Below the pieces are notes generated by a model. It worked only from the letters and a program-made list of their open reading frames with translations. It was not told the DNA's origin and did not search any database. Shown piece by piece: positions 32,501 to 42,991 of a DNA stretch of 64,000 nucleotides. The DNA is from Neofusicoccum parvum (taxonomy: Eukaryota; Ascomycota; Dothideomycetes; Botryosphaeriales; Botryosphaeriaceae), in NCBI GenBank assembly GCA_020912385.1, contig CP087216.1:2170001-2234000 (forward strand). Reading direction: 5' to 3'. How positions within the stretch are numbered: position 1 is the stretch's first letter; every line of letters begins with the position of its first letter. Both the position numbers and the translations under genes were made by a program.

Positions 32501-35500
32501 AGTCTCTGCCGGTTTCGAGGATCTTTTGTCTGAAGCCGTTCAAATTACCGTCGTCCTCAATCAACAAGCCGCGGACTCACTGAAAGACCCCTACACTCCC
32601 ATCGCTGTCAACCCAACCGATGCAGCGTATGTTGTCACGACTTCTGGTACCTCAGGAGAGCCGAAAGCCTGTGTGATCGAACACGGGTCGATTGTGGCTG
32701 GGGCTCTGGGATTTGCCGCCACGGCAAATCTGAGCAGTAACACTCGGGCCCTCCAGTTTGCCTCGTACAGCTTCGACGCGTCCATCATCGAGACGCTCAT
32801 GGTCTGGGTGGCAGGAGGATGCGTCTGCGTGCTCTCCGAGACGGACCGCAAGGACAATCTACCAGAGGCAATTACGGCGCTGCAGATCAACTGGGCTCTC
32901 ATGACTCCTTCCCTCGCCAGTCTTCTCAAGCCTGAAGCCATACCGACCATGAAGACGATTGTCATTGGCGGAGAAGCTGCAACGTCTGAGCTGCTGAGCA
33001 CATGGACAGGCAATGTGGAGCTTTTACAGGCCTATGGGCCGTGCGAGTGCACTCCCGTGGCTTGCTGTTCACCAGTACCTTTGAGCAGTGATTCCAATCC
33101 ACGGGATATTGGCAGACCACTCAATGGTGTCAAGGCTTGGGTCGTCAACCCGAGCGATCATGACAAGCTGATGCCTGTTGGTAGTGTCGGCGAGCTTGTG
33201 ATCGAAGGCCGCACTGTTGGCAAAGGCTACATCAACGAACCTGAAAAGACGGCTGCAGCATTCATCGCCACGCCACTGTGGAGACAGAATTTCCCGGGCT
33301 ACCCCTATCGGTTCTACAAGACGGGAGATCTTGTGCGTTATGGCGCTTCAGGATCTCTCGAGTTTATCGGACGTAAAGACTCGCAGGTCAAGCTTCGAGG
33401 TCAGAGACTCGAGTTGGCCGAGATCGAGCACCACCTGAGACGTTCGATGGCAAAGCCGTGCGATCTGGCTGTCGAACTGATTACTCCCACAGACCAGACT
33501 GCAGCCAGTGCCATGCTTGCCGCATTTATTGCCGTGGGCGATACATTTGGGGACTCCAAGAGTTCTGCCGGCCAGAAACTGGAAGAGGTTCTCGGAGATG
33601 CGAGGAGCACGATTTCTACTCTGCTTCCCTCGTACATGATCCCCCGACTGTTCGTTCCGCTTCGCAAGATTCCTCTCAGCGTATCCGGCAAGGTCGACCG
33701 CAAGGCTCTCAGGAAGATGGAATCCAAGGTCAATGAAATCTACATCCAGCCCGTCTTGGCTGTCGTTGGGGAGGCAAATGCGCCGAGGACCTCCATGGAG
33801 CAAACTCTACAGTCACTGTGGGCGAGGGTCTTGAACACCGAAATCAGCAGAATACACGCGAAAGCCAACTTCACCGACCTCGGAGGTGACTCTCTGACCG
33901 CAATGCGGCTGGCCTCAAGGGCTCGCCAAGCTGGAATCTCCCTGAGTGTGGCAGACATCATGAAGCAACCCCGGTTCGTCGATATGGCGGCGAAATGCCA
34001 ACCACTGACTGAAACCGAGACTATTCCTGATGTAGAGCCATTCTCCACTTTCCCCGAAGACGTGGACCAATTCCTACACGATATGCTTTCTGCACAACGA
34101 TCGGACATCGAAGATGTCGTCGAGGCAACGGCTGCTCAGAAAGCCATGACCGAAGCATCCCTTTCGCCTCAACAAGGCACAATCAACCATGTATGGCTTG
34201 ATTTCGGCGGTTTGATCGACGCGAGCCGCATGAAGGACGCCTGCTCAACCGTTGTCAATCACCACAGCATTCTTCGAACTGTCTTCATCCCGCACAACGA
34301 AACGCTCATGCAGGTCGTCTACCGGTCACTCCAACCAGAGTTCCGCGAATACCACGCCGACGAAAACATTGAGGAAATGACAACGGCTCTCGTAGAAGCC
34401 AGCAAACTACGTATGGAGAGCTATGGAGACTATGGCTTGAGGTTCTCTTTCATCCACTACAACATCGACAACAAACCCGCAGGCCGTCTCATCATGCGGA
34501 TTCCGCACAGCCTGTACGATGGAATCAGTCTCCCGATCGTTCTCGATCACCTACGCGCCGCCTACGAGAAACGCGACCTCGATATCACGCCAAGCTTCAG
34601 CAGCTTCCTCTACTCCTGGAGACACCTGCAGGAGACCGGTGGTGCCGAGGACTTCTGGAAAAAGCGGCTCAAAGGGTCCCGCATGACAGAAATCGCCGCC
34701 CCAGCCCCGCGCTCCGCGACCAACAACCCCAACACGCACCTGACGCAGCGCCTCCCGCTCTCCCTCTTCTCCTCCAGCAAGCACACCTTCGAAACCCTCC
34801 TCCACGCCTCCTGGGCACTCGTCCTCCACTCCCTCACCGGCCACCACGACATCCTCTTCGGGCGCGGCGTCGCCAACCGCAGCCTCCCACTCCCGACCGT
34901 CGTAGGGCCAACCCTCAACACCGTGCCGGTGCGCGTGCAGCTTTCCGACCGCGCCCGCCCCGCCGCCGCGCTCCTCTCCGCCGTCGAGGACACGCGCCTC
35001 GCGGCGCTCCCGCACGAGCTGCTCGAGACCGACCGCCTGGTCGCCCGCTGCACCGACTGGCCGCGCGCCGCTCGCTTCCCGTCCCTGCTCGTGCACAACA
35101 ACCTCGACGCCGCCAGGGCCTTCGACGACGGCCGCTTGCCGCCCGTCGGAGGCGTCGCCTGCCGTCTGGGCTGGGCCGCCGCGCCGTGGGATGCTGCTGA
35201 TGTGCAGATCACGAGCACGCCCGAGGCGAGTGGCGGGAGCATGCGGGTTGATTTGGTTTGTTCCGATGCCGTTGTGGAGCGGGGCGTGGCGGCGCGCTTG
35301 ATGGGGATGCTGTGTCGGGCGGTTGAGGCGTTCTGTGGCGATCCGCAGCAGTCGTTGGAGGAGATCGTGCGGGTGGTGGAGGAAGGGGTGCCGGTGTTGC
35401 AGGGGTCGGAGTGTGGAGAGGTGGAGAGGGAGAGGGTTGTGTCGTCGGCCTCGTCGGCGTCAGGTGTGGCGTTGAGCTCGTCTTCATATGAGCTTATTGA

Positions 35501-35573
35501 GGTGGAGGTGGCCAAGGAGGTTTCGCTTCGGACGGCAGGGTCGTTGTCGAGTTTGAGGGAGTTGAGAGAATGA
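20531..35573 (+). CDS. nonribosomal peptide synthetase, 4973 aa, A-T-E-C-A-T-C-T-C-(remnant A)-T-C-A-T-C
   Basis: Join of 20531-20765, 20828-21501 and 21561-35573. Approximate residues: A1 1-560 (VVYTSGSTGQPKG, NAYGQVEAS across intron 2, FYRTGDLV, GKVDRK); T1 Ser588 (LGGDSISAMQ); E 640-1060 (HHLVTDFVSW, EGHGRE, STVGWFTTLLP). C1 1095-1510 (SHVLIDGSS); A2 1530-2020 (FTSGSTGTPKG, EAYGPTETAV, YRTGDLVRY); T2 Ser2070; C2 2145-2560 (HHTLYDGYS). T3 Ser2618 follows C2 directly with no A domain. C3 2690-3120 (HHAVYDG); A remnant 3126-3290; T4 Ser3350; C4 3425-3840 (HHAIFDGWA); A3 3847-4360 (TTSGTSGEPKA, QAYGPCECTP, FYKTGDLVRY); T5 Ser4414; C5 4485-4900 (PHSLYDGIS), possibly releasing or cyclising. The E domain predicts a D-residue at position 1. 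All five T domains keep the phosphopantetheine Ser. No thioesterase or reductase; a Ser-rich tail follows C5. Product unknown. Confidence 0.93.
30029..30520 (+). other. truncated, degenerate adenylation domain inside the NRPS (module 4)
   Basis: After C3 and the usual post-C linker (ELLTPEDCERIRAW), the protein jumps straight to a block like pre-A6 (PAWVVDLRDRARLAPAG, VVGELFVEQPG). Core motifs A1-A5, with the ATP and amino-acid pockets, are absent: about 350 residues are missing without loss of frame. What remains of A7 and A8 is altered (YATGKLARF, GEKDELVELDGRRF). A10 reads SGSIDRQSL, where active domains have a Lys (GKVDRK). The stump cannot be an active adenylation domain. Confidence 0.85.
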
Positions 35574-35971
35574 AGGGAGTTTTGGTTTGGGGTAATGACA
35601 ATTCATTGGAGGATTTGGGTTTTGGAGTACATGGTTGTTCACCTTTCTTATGTATCATTACGTTCCTACGTACACACAGGATTTCGGGTTAGGTAGAGAG
35701 AGAAACATGGAAACTTCAAGGAAAAATAGACATTATTTAGGCAAAAAATTGGATCGTAATGTTTCATATCAGAGAAAATCACCCTTGACAGAGTGAATAT
35801 GTTGGAACGAGATACAGAAACTTTGATAAATGAAGATTATACCGTCGGGTATGTGCGGTGTGCGGGGCCTCTGGCTAGAACGGGTCTCTTCAACTAAATA
35901 GCTAACACTACGTAATAGGCTCGAAAATACCCAAGCACATGTCCACAATCTATTCTTGACCTTCACATCAT
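35574..35971. other. intergenic region between convergent genes
   Basis: 398 bp, AT-rich, 3' flanks of the NRPS (plus) and the LPMO-like gene (minus). Nothing else is seen. Confidence 0.5.
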
Positions 35972-36999
35972 TTACTCCTCATCCGAGGTGAAGATATCGT
36001 CTTGTGCACCCGATTTCCAGCCGCACTTCTCGCTGTAAGCCGGAGAGGCACCACTCTCAACTTCGATGTTATTGCCGGATTGTTCTAATCGTCAATTTGA
36101 TGTTTAGAAAAATTCTTTTGTGAAGAACAAGGGACCGAGTACGTACGATTCCACGCAATCATCTGCTTTGCTCCCAAGACGCACTTGGTGGCATCATTCT
36201 CGCACATCACGGGAGCTTTTGCTTTGGTCAGTGATTTGGCAGACGTGGCTCCAGTAATGTTGCACTTGTAGGGCTGCATATATCTAAGAATTGAACGTCA
36301 AAACATGATGACCACAAGGATAATCGGTATACATACATGTTTGCCTGCCCGCAACCATTAGGAACCCACAACCATGCGCACGTGCATCCACCGGGAGGAC
36401 AAGTTGGGAGCCGAGAAGGAGCTTGATATGTTGCAATTCGTTTCCAAGGTGTGCTGCAATCGTCAATACGCTTACGGCCGTGAAGGAATCTCAACTCACT
36501 GCTCAAGCACAGAGAACACAACCAGGTTTTCCATAGTGACCTTTGCCAAATCACTCTCATAACTGATAGCCCAAGCAGTACCTGCAGCCATGGTCTGGTT
36601 CTGTGTATGCATGAAGCCTCCATCAGGCAAGCATTCTGTTCCATCCCACTCTCCAAGCCAGTCCTCGGGATGTTCAGCACCATCAGGCCACTCGCTAGTC
36701 TTGGAACCGTCGTAGCTCAACGTCGTGAACGCGCGGTTGGTTGCAATTTCAACGGTAAACGAGCCGCCCGCCGGGATCTCGAGAAATTCGCCATCAGGTG
36801 GGAGTGCCTTGTCACAGCCGCGGTCGGCTTGGAACCACCACTGTTCTTGGGAGAGGCTGTAGAGCGGGCCGACGGGGAGGTTGTTGTTGGAGTTGTCGAC
36901 GTCTTCCGTGCCGTTTCGACAGTACATCCCTGGCGCCCATGCAGCGAGGTGCGCTTCAGCCATTCCCACGGCTGTGATGAACAAGATGGAGACAATCAT
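35972..36999 (-). CDS. secreted copper-monooxygenase-like (LPMO-like) protein, 4 exons, 288 aa
   Basis: Join of 36500-36999, 36337-36453, 36147-36283 and 35972-36084 on the minus strand; introns 46, 53 and 62 nt, phases consistent. A short signal peptide ([16 protein letters not shown]) would be cut just before His17, giving [11 protein letters not shown] as mature N-terminus. An N-terminal His is the hallmark of lytic polysaccharide monooxygenases. Conserved blocks of a fungal secreted family follow: [50 protein letters not shown] and [13 protein letters not shown]. Its AA14-like placement is from memory of similar proteins and uncertain; copper binding and polysaccharide cleavage are inference. 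At least eight Cys suggest disulfides. It is divergent from the DPBB-like secreted gene. Confidence 0.75.
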
Positions 37000-37490
37000 G
37001 ATGTTGTCGAGTCTCGATATGCAAGGGGATTGTGGACTTGAACACGAAAGCTCATAAATCCAGAGATCGGCAGAGCGTTGTCCTGTGTATTTCGGCGATA
37101 CCGAACATTAGAGACAACGGTTTGAATCATTCTGTACTACTTGACGCGTGGATAAAACTAGTGTGGAGTTTTGGCCAATGAGAGTCAGTTGTCATCATAG
37201 CCGTTGTTGGTGTTTCGGAACACGATAGCTTCCGTGCCTGTTGGAGCTAATCGCCGTCTTAGGTTGCGTCAGAAGCCCACAGAACATATAAGTTGTGGAG
37301 AAAGAGGAACCCGGATATACCAAGATCAGGGGAGGCCACGGGTCTAGAACGTTGTCTGATATAGTAGGGGATGGGTTGCCGGTACTTCCACTATGACATA
37401 TATGAACCTACTTCAGTTCGTCAGGAGTAGCTCCATTCAACGCATGGACTGGTAGCATATCCTCTTTCTTCATTGCAAATACAAGCAGTC
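37000..37490. promoter_or_regulatory. divergent promoter region of two secreted-protein genes
   Basis: 491 bp between the start codons of the LPMO-like gene and the DPBB-like gene. It contains the first copy of the diverged direct repeat (37174-37250). Confidence 0.5.
37174..37250 (+). repeat. diverged direct repeat, copy 1
   Basis: Shares with 38199-38262, in the same order and orientation, GCCAATGAG, a TTGG tract, GTGTTTCGGAA, GATAGC, CG and AGCTA. The two copies flank the DPBB-like gene. Identity is partial, with small indels. Confidence 0.5.
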
Positions 37491-38100
37491 ATGCATTTCC
37501 ATACCGCTATCACCATCGCACTCGGAAGCGCCGGCTTCAGCCTTGGCGACATTGTATCCGTGAGCCTGCCCAGTGGGTTCTTCGAAGGTTCGCAGACTGG
37601 TATCGGCTCATGGTTCCGTTCCACCAATGACGGAACAAACGGCAACAGCTGGTGCGGTTACCCATACTACGACAGTGATCCAGTTTTTGCTGTGGTGAGC
37701 GCATCAAGCCTACTCCGTACAAGGACAATGTACGCTGACAAATCAGTCCCTGAAAGCTATGGGTGGTGCCACCTGGAGCAGCGACCCCGATGCCTGGCGT
37801 GAACAGGCAGGTAAATACTGTGGGCTCGAGGCAAAGATCAAAGATCCCGCGACTGGGAAGACCAAGTTGATGTATATCGGCGATGCATTTGACGATGCGT
37901 GGGTTAGGGTAATTAAAGTTGATGACCAACCATTGTCGAACAGTGCTAATGCCTCATTGAAGACCCCAGCATCCATCGACATCATGATCGATGCGTTCAG
38001 CGAGATACACGGCAGCCCGAACAACGACAAGAATGATGTCATCAATGATGTTGAGTGGGAGCTCACTGGAAATAGCAACACTGAGTATGCGGCTTCATGA
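37491..38100 (+). CDS. small secreted DPBB (expansin/barwin-like) protein, 2 exons, 185 aa
   Basis: Join of 37491-37694 and 37747-38100 (52-nt intron, phase 0). The ATG at 37491 starts a signal peptide (MHFHTAITIALGSAGFSLG). The mature part has GIGSWFRSTNDGTNGNSWCG, an aspartate/VFAV strand, a second Cys (AGKYCGLEAKI), then YIGDAFDDAWV and SIDIMIDAFSEI. This pattern fits the double-psi beta-barrel of expansin, barwin and RlpA-like proteins: Gly-Trp/Tyr-Phe start, paired Cys, and an ID-x-S/A-x-x-A-F motif near the end. Only two or three Cys are present, fewer than in plant barwins. A role in wall loosening or as an effector is inference. It has an LPMO-like neighbour upstream and repeats on both sides. 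Confidence 0.7.
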
Positions 38101-38427
38101 TCTTTCTCAATTGAAGGAGTGTCGGAATGAGTAGTGGATCAGAAATGTGCGAATGTGTATTGTGGCCTTTCACACCCGGCCACTTACGTGTTCAGATAGC
38201 CAATGAGCTTTAGCAACGATTGGGGTGTTTCGGAATGAGATAGCATACGCTTTTGTAGCTAGATTGACCAACGCGTTAAAAGCCATGATCCCTTCTGTAT
38301 GTTTTACAATAATATGGAGAGATTCCTAAGATTATAGCGGTACAGTTCAATAATTATTGATTTAATAAAGCTACCCGCTAAACTAACAAGTGAAATGGGG
38401 TACTCTAATCATCGAGGAATTTCCTGC
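38101..38427. other. intergenic region between convergent secreted-protein genes
   Basis: 327 bp, AT-rich toward 38427; contains repeat copy 2 (38199-38262). Confidence 0.45.
38199..38262 (+). repeat. diverged direct repeat, copy 2
   Basis: Partner of 37174-37250. It lies downstream of the DPBB-like gene, where no plus-strand gene now follows, so it may mark the promoter of a lost duplicate. Confidence 0.5.
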
Positions 38428-39187
38428 TCATGGGACGGGACTAGGATACGCATCATCACTGCAAAGAGCATCGCATCCAACCAGTGCGTTGCCTGTCGGC
38501 ACGAACGCATCATAGTCACTGCTCCACAAAGTTTTATCCCCATCCCCGTAGTTGCAGCGCCTCCTGATATATCCTCTGTACATGATCTGGGAGTCACTGA
38601 CCCACAGGTTGTGGCACTTCCCGTCCGTCCACTTGCACTGGGTCGTCCAACTTGACGTGGTGCACTCCTGCTTGCTGCTCTCGACGGAGGCGCTACCGGT
38701 GACACCAAAGAGGTCCTTGATAATTTTAATGTCGAAGCCAGCTTGTGCAGAAGTCGTGGTAGTACTGCAGGATTGGTGGGAACTTCCGATCGAAGAAAAG
38801 CAGTCACTGCCGGAACAGCCACCGCCGATGAAGGTCCATTCGCGTTGAGACGGGACTTTGTTAACATAGAACTAAGAAAGGCTGGTGAGTGGGGCAATCT
38901 TAAAATGAGATGAGAGCATTGGGAGGAGCTACCTGGTCTGTCCAGCACTTCGTCCCATCACCGTAGTGGTGCACATCAGCTGTGCGTACGTAGGTGCCGG
39001 ACCCATCGGAAAACTGGCTCCAGCATCCAGTAAAGTCTCCGTAAGTCTTTGTAGCACTGTCTCCAAACTTTGAAGAGCAGTCGCGGCGGTCCAGAGTGGG
39101 TGTCAAATCCTGAAGCTCTTCGCCAGTTGGCATAGCTTGGGAAAAATGGGCGACAAAGCCGAGGGTGGTGAGGCCATGGAGATGCAT
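38428..39187 (-). CDS. small secreted Cys-rich protein with Kex2-like site (2 exons, 232 aa)
   Basis: Join of 38933-39187 and 38428-38871 (61-nt intron, phase 0). The N-terminus MHLHGLTTLGFVAHFSQA reads as a signal peptide. A dibasic site follows (TLDRR before DCSSKFG), suggesting kexin processing of a propeptide. The mature part has about 12 Cys. Two stretches resemble each other: HHYGDGTKCWTDQFYV near residue 75-90 and CNYGDGDKTLWSSDYDAFV near residue 200. In each, an aromatic-Tyr-Gly-Asp-Gly motif precedes a Trp and an aspartate, suggesting a repeated fold. I do not recognise the family. Size, Cys content and processing fit a fungal effector or secreted antimicrobial, but this is inference. 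Confidence 0.7.
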
Positions 39188-40867
39188 GACGAAGAGGAGC
39201 AGATGGAGAAATGATGATGAAGAAGAAGCTACTGTAGAACATGACGAAGGTCGCAGAGCTCGAAGATAAATGTTGTCGGAACGTGCATTGGCAATGTTAG
39301 GCTCGATGTCTTTGACAGGCGCCGAGATATCACCGCATCTGTAGCCTATAGTATTCAGCCACCATGCATGGATAGTGTTGGACCAACACGAGAAGACCAG
39401 AGCCCAATCCGTTCCAGGACCGGAGCGCCGGACTGCTCGTTCCAGTAGGTCGGTTTCATATTCAGCGCCTTGAGGAGATTGGAAGGCCTCATAGGGCCAA
39501 TATACTAATATGCATTAAGTAGGTTAAAATTAGTCTTCACTGTGAGTTGCGCAGAAGGCATTACTGGCGACCGCTCGCAACGAGCAATGACGTTTTGGGA
39601 GCAGCTACGGGATGCCGGAGTTGGCGTACTGCGTGTGGCCAACCTAGGCACTACTACAAGGATAACATGGAAGTTGTGTATCATTGCAAGAAGTCTTTTA
39701 TTTCCCATGCGGAACGAACTGAAAAACTTTGTAATCATGAAGCGGGGCAATAATGACCAACATAAAGCCCGAATCAACAACTAGTTTCCCACGGAATTCC
39801 CCACCTGGTACGTTTTAGGGTCTGGCATTACAGCAGCATTACAGCCCTCGCGGTTGCGATCTGTTTGAATACCGATGAGAAAATTAGAATGAGTGAATTC
39901 TTGGCGAGCAGCTGTTGGAGGGTGGGGAGGCCCCTCAGCAGTCCCGCAGCGAAAGTCAACTACACGTGATACCAACGTGACCAAAATCCAACACGGCCTG
40001 ATGCAGAGATCCAGGACGAAGGCGGAAAACAATTGACAGAAAACAGCATACTCAGGAAGGACTTGCATGTTGAGGCAAAGCATCCATTCGCACGTAGCCC
40101 CGGCTTCGGTTGAATGGTAAGTAGAAGGTTCTTGCTTAGGGGGAGCCGGCGAGGCCACCCACAACTATACGAGCCTCTAAATTCACTAGCGTAGGCAGCA
40201 GAGAAAGCTTGCGTCTCTTGATGAGATCTACATTGCCCAATCATGCATGGGAAAATAGATATGCAGCTGGATTGATCAAGTCTTGTGCGCCAGTAGCATC
40301 TGATTGGCCGACAGACGAGGCTGTGCGCCGGGCTTTGCAACTGCTTCGGGCAACGACGGTGAGCACAATCGCCCGCAGCACACAACGGACCTAACCAAAA
40401 CTGTGCTGTTCTCAGACTACTCGATGTAGTGCACGGCGTCAAAAGCATGCACCGCCCTGCTGAGCTGCAACAGGCACCGTACGTAGTAGAGGCGTTCTGG
40501 TGGTGGACGGCGCGTCGGCTTTCACCGTGACACCGACGGTGTTCGGCTCCGACGCCGGCAATGCACGCCCGCCAACAACAACGACGACGTCTCCAGTGTC
40601 GCTGATTTCAACACCCCTTTCTGACATCACTCTAGCTCCTGCTGCCTAGGCTGCCTGGAGCCTCATCCTTCGAAATCAGGCAGAAGCGGGAGCCTGAAAG
40701 TGGCCGAAGCTTATAAAGACCGCCCGCACCCCGCTCCAGACACATTCCGTTGACAACCTGCTTTGCTCCGGCAAAGTACACACGTCCTTCTGCTGTTTCT
40801 GATCAGTCGCCATCCCGCTTCCACTCCTTCACCACATTCTCTCAGCCACGGCTCAGCGTCCTCCAAC
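39188..40867. other. 1.7-kb region without a firmly supported gene
   Basis: Between the Cys-rich gene (minus) and the AAA ATPase (plus). A 62-codon minus frame from an ATG at 40627 to 40439 (SERGVEISDTGDVVVVVGG) looks slightly protein-like, similar to the first residues of fungal BTB-domain proteins. No continuation was found, so it is not called as a gene. The last 200 bp form the AAA gene's promoter. Confidence 0.4.
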
Positions 40868-42991
40868 ATGCCCGCACAACAGGCGAACGGCACTGCGCAG
40901 GCGCCCGACCCCGCTTCGCCAAAAAGCATGGACGAATTCATCCCGCTGCTTTACAAACTCCTCGCCAACGACGCTCGCAGCCGCAAGAAGCGCTCTGGAT
41001 CCGCCACCCCTGAGGATTCCGATGATTCGAGCGACAGCGAAACGACGCCGAAAGAGCCCGCCGGTCCGCCGGGCAGCAAAGTGTCCATCAAAGCCCTGGT
41101 CGAGCGGCCCAACAAGGAGTCCGGCGAGACCGAAGTCATCGAGAAGGAGAAGTACCTCAGCGCGCAGGACGACAAGAAGTTCGCCGACCACGCGCTGGTC
41201 GCCAAGCAGATCTTCGACGCTGACCGCAAGCTCGAGAAGACGACGGTGGAGGTAAACTCGCCGCACATCCGCGCCGCGCTGAAGGAGGTCGTCACCTACT
41301 ACCCGTCCGAGTCGCTCAACTTCGACGGCACGGAGCCCGTCGTCTTCCAGAAGCCGTACGCCCTGCTGCACCACAACAGGGCCGAGCTGGCCGCGTACGC
41401 CGCGCGGGCGCGCGAGTCCGGGCGCGCATACGCCGAGGCCGTCGCGGCGCACGTGGACCTGCTGGAGACGTTCCTCGACGTGGAGGCCGGGGACGAGGGC
41501 CCCGTGCTGCGGAAGCTGACCGAGGCCGGCCTGGTCACGTTCGACCTGCTGTGGGCCATCTTCAAGCCGGGCGAGCTGCTGCTGGCGTCGGAGTACGGCC
41601 ACCAGCGGATGTACCGCTGCCACAAGGCCGGGTACGGAGAGGACAAGCAGCAGGGCAGGTTCTTTGGCGTGACGTGCGAGTTCACCAACGGCGATGGCGT
41701 CAGGTTTGGTACCGCGACGGTCAACATCAAGCTGTGGCAGAAGGACGTCGTGGTGGGCAAGGGGACCACCGCTATCGATCGTCTTCCGCTGTTCCCGCTG
41801 AAGTACGCCAAGGAGCAGGATGCGTTGAAGGAGCGGCTCACGGAGCGAGGCCTCCGGTATCTGGAGATCAAGGGTGTCACCACGTACGACTACGAAGGGC
41901 TGTTCCTGTACTTGAAGAAGCCCCCCTTCGACTTCTACAACGAGTGCGCGTCCTTTGACGGCATCTGGCTCCCTCGTTCGGCATCCGACCGAATCGTCGT
42001 CGACCCGAAGACTTTCGTGGAGGAGGCAACGAAGGCAGCGGAAGGCTTTGACGACGACTCGGACTGCGGAGATCCAGAGTGCTCGGCAGAACAGACCAAC
42101 AAGCCATCGGGCCTCATCAGCACCGAAGTCGACCCGTTGCTCTGCCCGCCCTACGTCTTTGGGTTCTCGCTGGAGTCAAAGGAGTGGTGCAAGTTCTTCG
42201 TCGACTGCCTTGTCCCCGTTGAATGGATCCCCAGCGCCATGGATTCCCTGATCGTCCCGGAAACCCAGCGCAACTTGATCCAAGCGCTGGCCACGTCCCA
42301 CCGCTTCCCGGAGCAGGCCCGCAACGAGGCCGCCTTGAAGGGCAAGGGTCTCATCGTGCTGCTGCACGGAACGCCGGGAACCGGAAAGACCCTCACCGCC
42401 GAGATGGTAGCGGAGCAGACGAAGCGCCCGCTCCTCAAGGTCTCCACCGGCGAGCTCGGCAGCTGGGGATCCCGCATCTCGTACGAGCTGCAGCGCCTCC
42501 TCACGTACGCATCCATCTGGCACGCCGTTGTGCTGATCGACGAGGCCGACGTGTTCCTCGAGGCGCGCCGCAGCGGTCCGGAGCAGTTTGAGCAGAACAA
42601 TCTCGTCGCCATCTTCCTCAAGCAGCTGGAGTACTTCCAGGGGATCCTGTTCATGACCTCGAACCGCGTCAGCGTGTTCGATCCCGCCATCAGGTCCCGC
42701 ATCCACCTCGCCTTGCAGTACTATGCTCCGGATGCCCCGCGGAGAAAGCTGATGTGGAAGCAGCAGTTGGGCCGTCTCCCGGCCGGCGACAAGGATCTGG
42801 ATGTTGAGGCATGCATTGAGACAATGCAGAAGGCGGAGATGAACGGTCGTGAGATCGCTAATGCAGTGAACACCGCGCTTACTCTGGCAAAGTCTGGGGA
42901 TTCAAGGCTCCGGCAGGATCATCTGGAAACCGTATTGAAGGTGTGGGAGGACTTTGAGTTGACGCTCAGGAAGATTGAGATCAGTTCGTAA
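40868..42991 (+). CDS. AAA ATPase with fungal DUF7025-like N-terminal region, 707 aa
   Basis: Single exon. The ATG at 40868 (CAACATGCC) is chosen because the longer frame upstream begins only with a TTG codon. A low-complexity, charged N-terminus (residues 1-80) is followed by a fungal domain with LLWAIFKPGELLLASEYGH and GVTTYDYEGLFLYLKKP, then CPPYVFGFSLESKEWCKF, typical of the family. The AAA module has Walker A HGTPGTGKTLTAE (about 500), Walker B VVLIDEADVFLE (about 558), sensor 1 FMTSNR and an Arg finger region (DPAIRSRIHLAL). All catalytic residues appear present. Function in the cell is unknown; relatives are often described as mitochondrial chaperone- or 26S-like only by homology. It converges on the histidine kinase gene. 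Confidence 0.9.
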   Translation: MPAQQANGTAQAPDPASPKSMDEFIPLLYKLLANDARSRKKRSGSATPEDSDDSSDSETTPKEPAGPPGSKVSIKALVERPNKESGETEVIEKEKYLSAQDDKKFADHALVAKQIFDADRKLEKTTVEVNSPHIRAALKEVVTYYPSESLNFDGTEPVVFQKPYALLHHNRAELAAYAARARESGRAYAEAVAAHVDLLETFLDVEAGDEGPVLRKLTEAGLVTFDLLWAIFKPGELLLASEYGHQRMYRCHKAGYGEDKQQGRFFGVTCEFTNGDGVRFGTATVNIKLWQKDVVVGKGTTAIDRLPLFPLKYAKEQDALKERLTERGLRYLEIKGVTTYDYEGLFLYLKKPPFDFYNECASFDGIWLPRSASDRIVVDPKTFVEEATKAAEGFDDDSDCGDPECSAEQTNKPSGLISTEVDPLLCPPYVFGFSLESKEWCKFFVDCLVPVEWIPSAMDSLIVPETQRNLIQALATSHRFPEQARNEAALKGKGLIVLLHGTPGTGKTLTAEMVAEQTKRPLLKVSTGELGSWGSRISYELQRLLTYASIWHAVVLIDEADVFLEARRSGPEQFEQNNLVAIFLKQLEYFQGILFMTSNRVSVFDPAIRSRIHLALQYYAPDAPRRKLMWKQQLGRLPAGDKDLDVEACIETMQKAEMNGREIANAVNTALTLAKSGDSRLRQDHLETVLKVWEDFELTLRKIEISS

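Noticed and set aside
40439..40627. 62-codon minus-strand frame resembling the first residues of a BTB protein
   Set aside because: No continuation into a BTB domain was found in any frame downstream.
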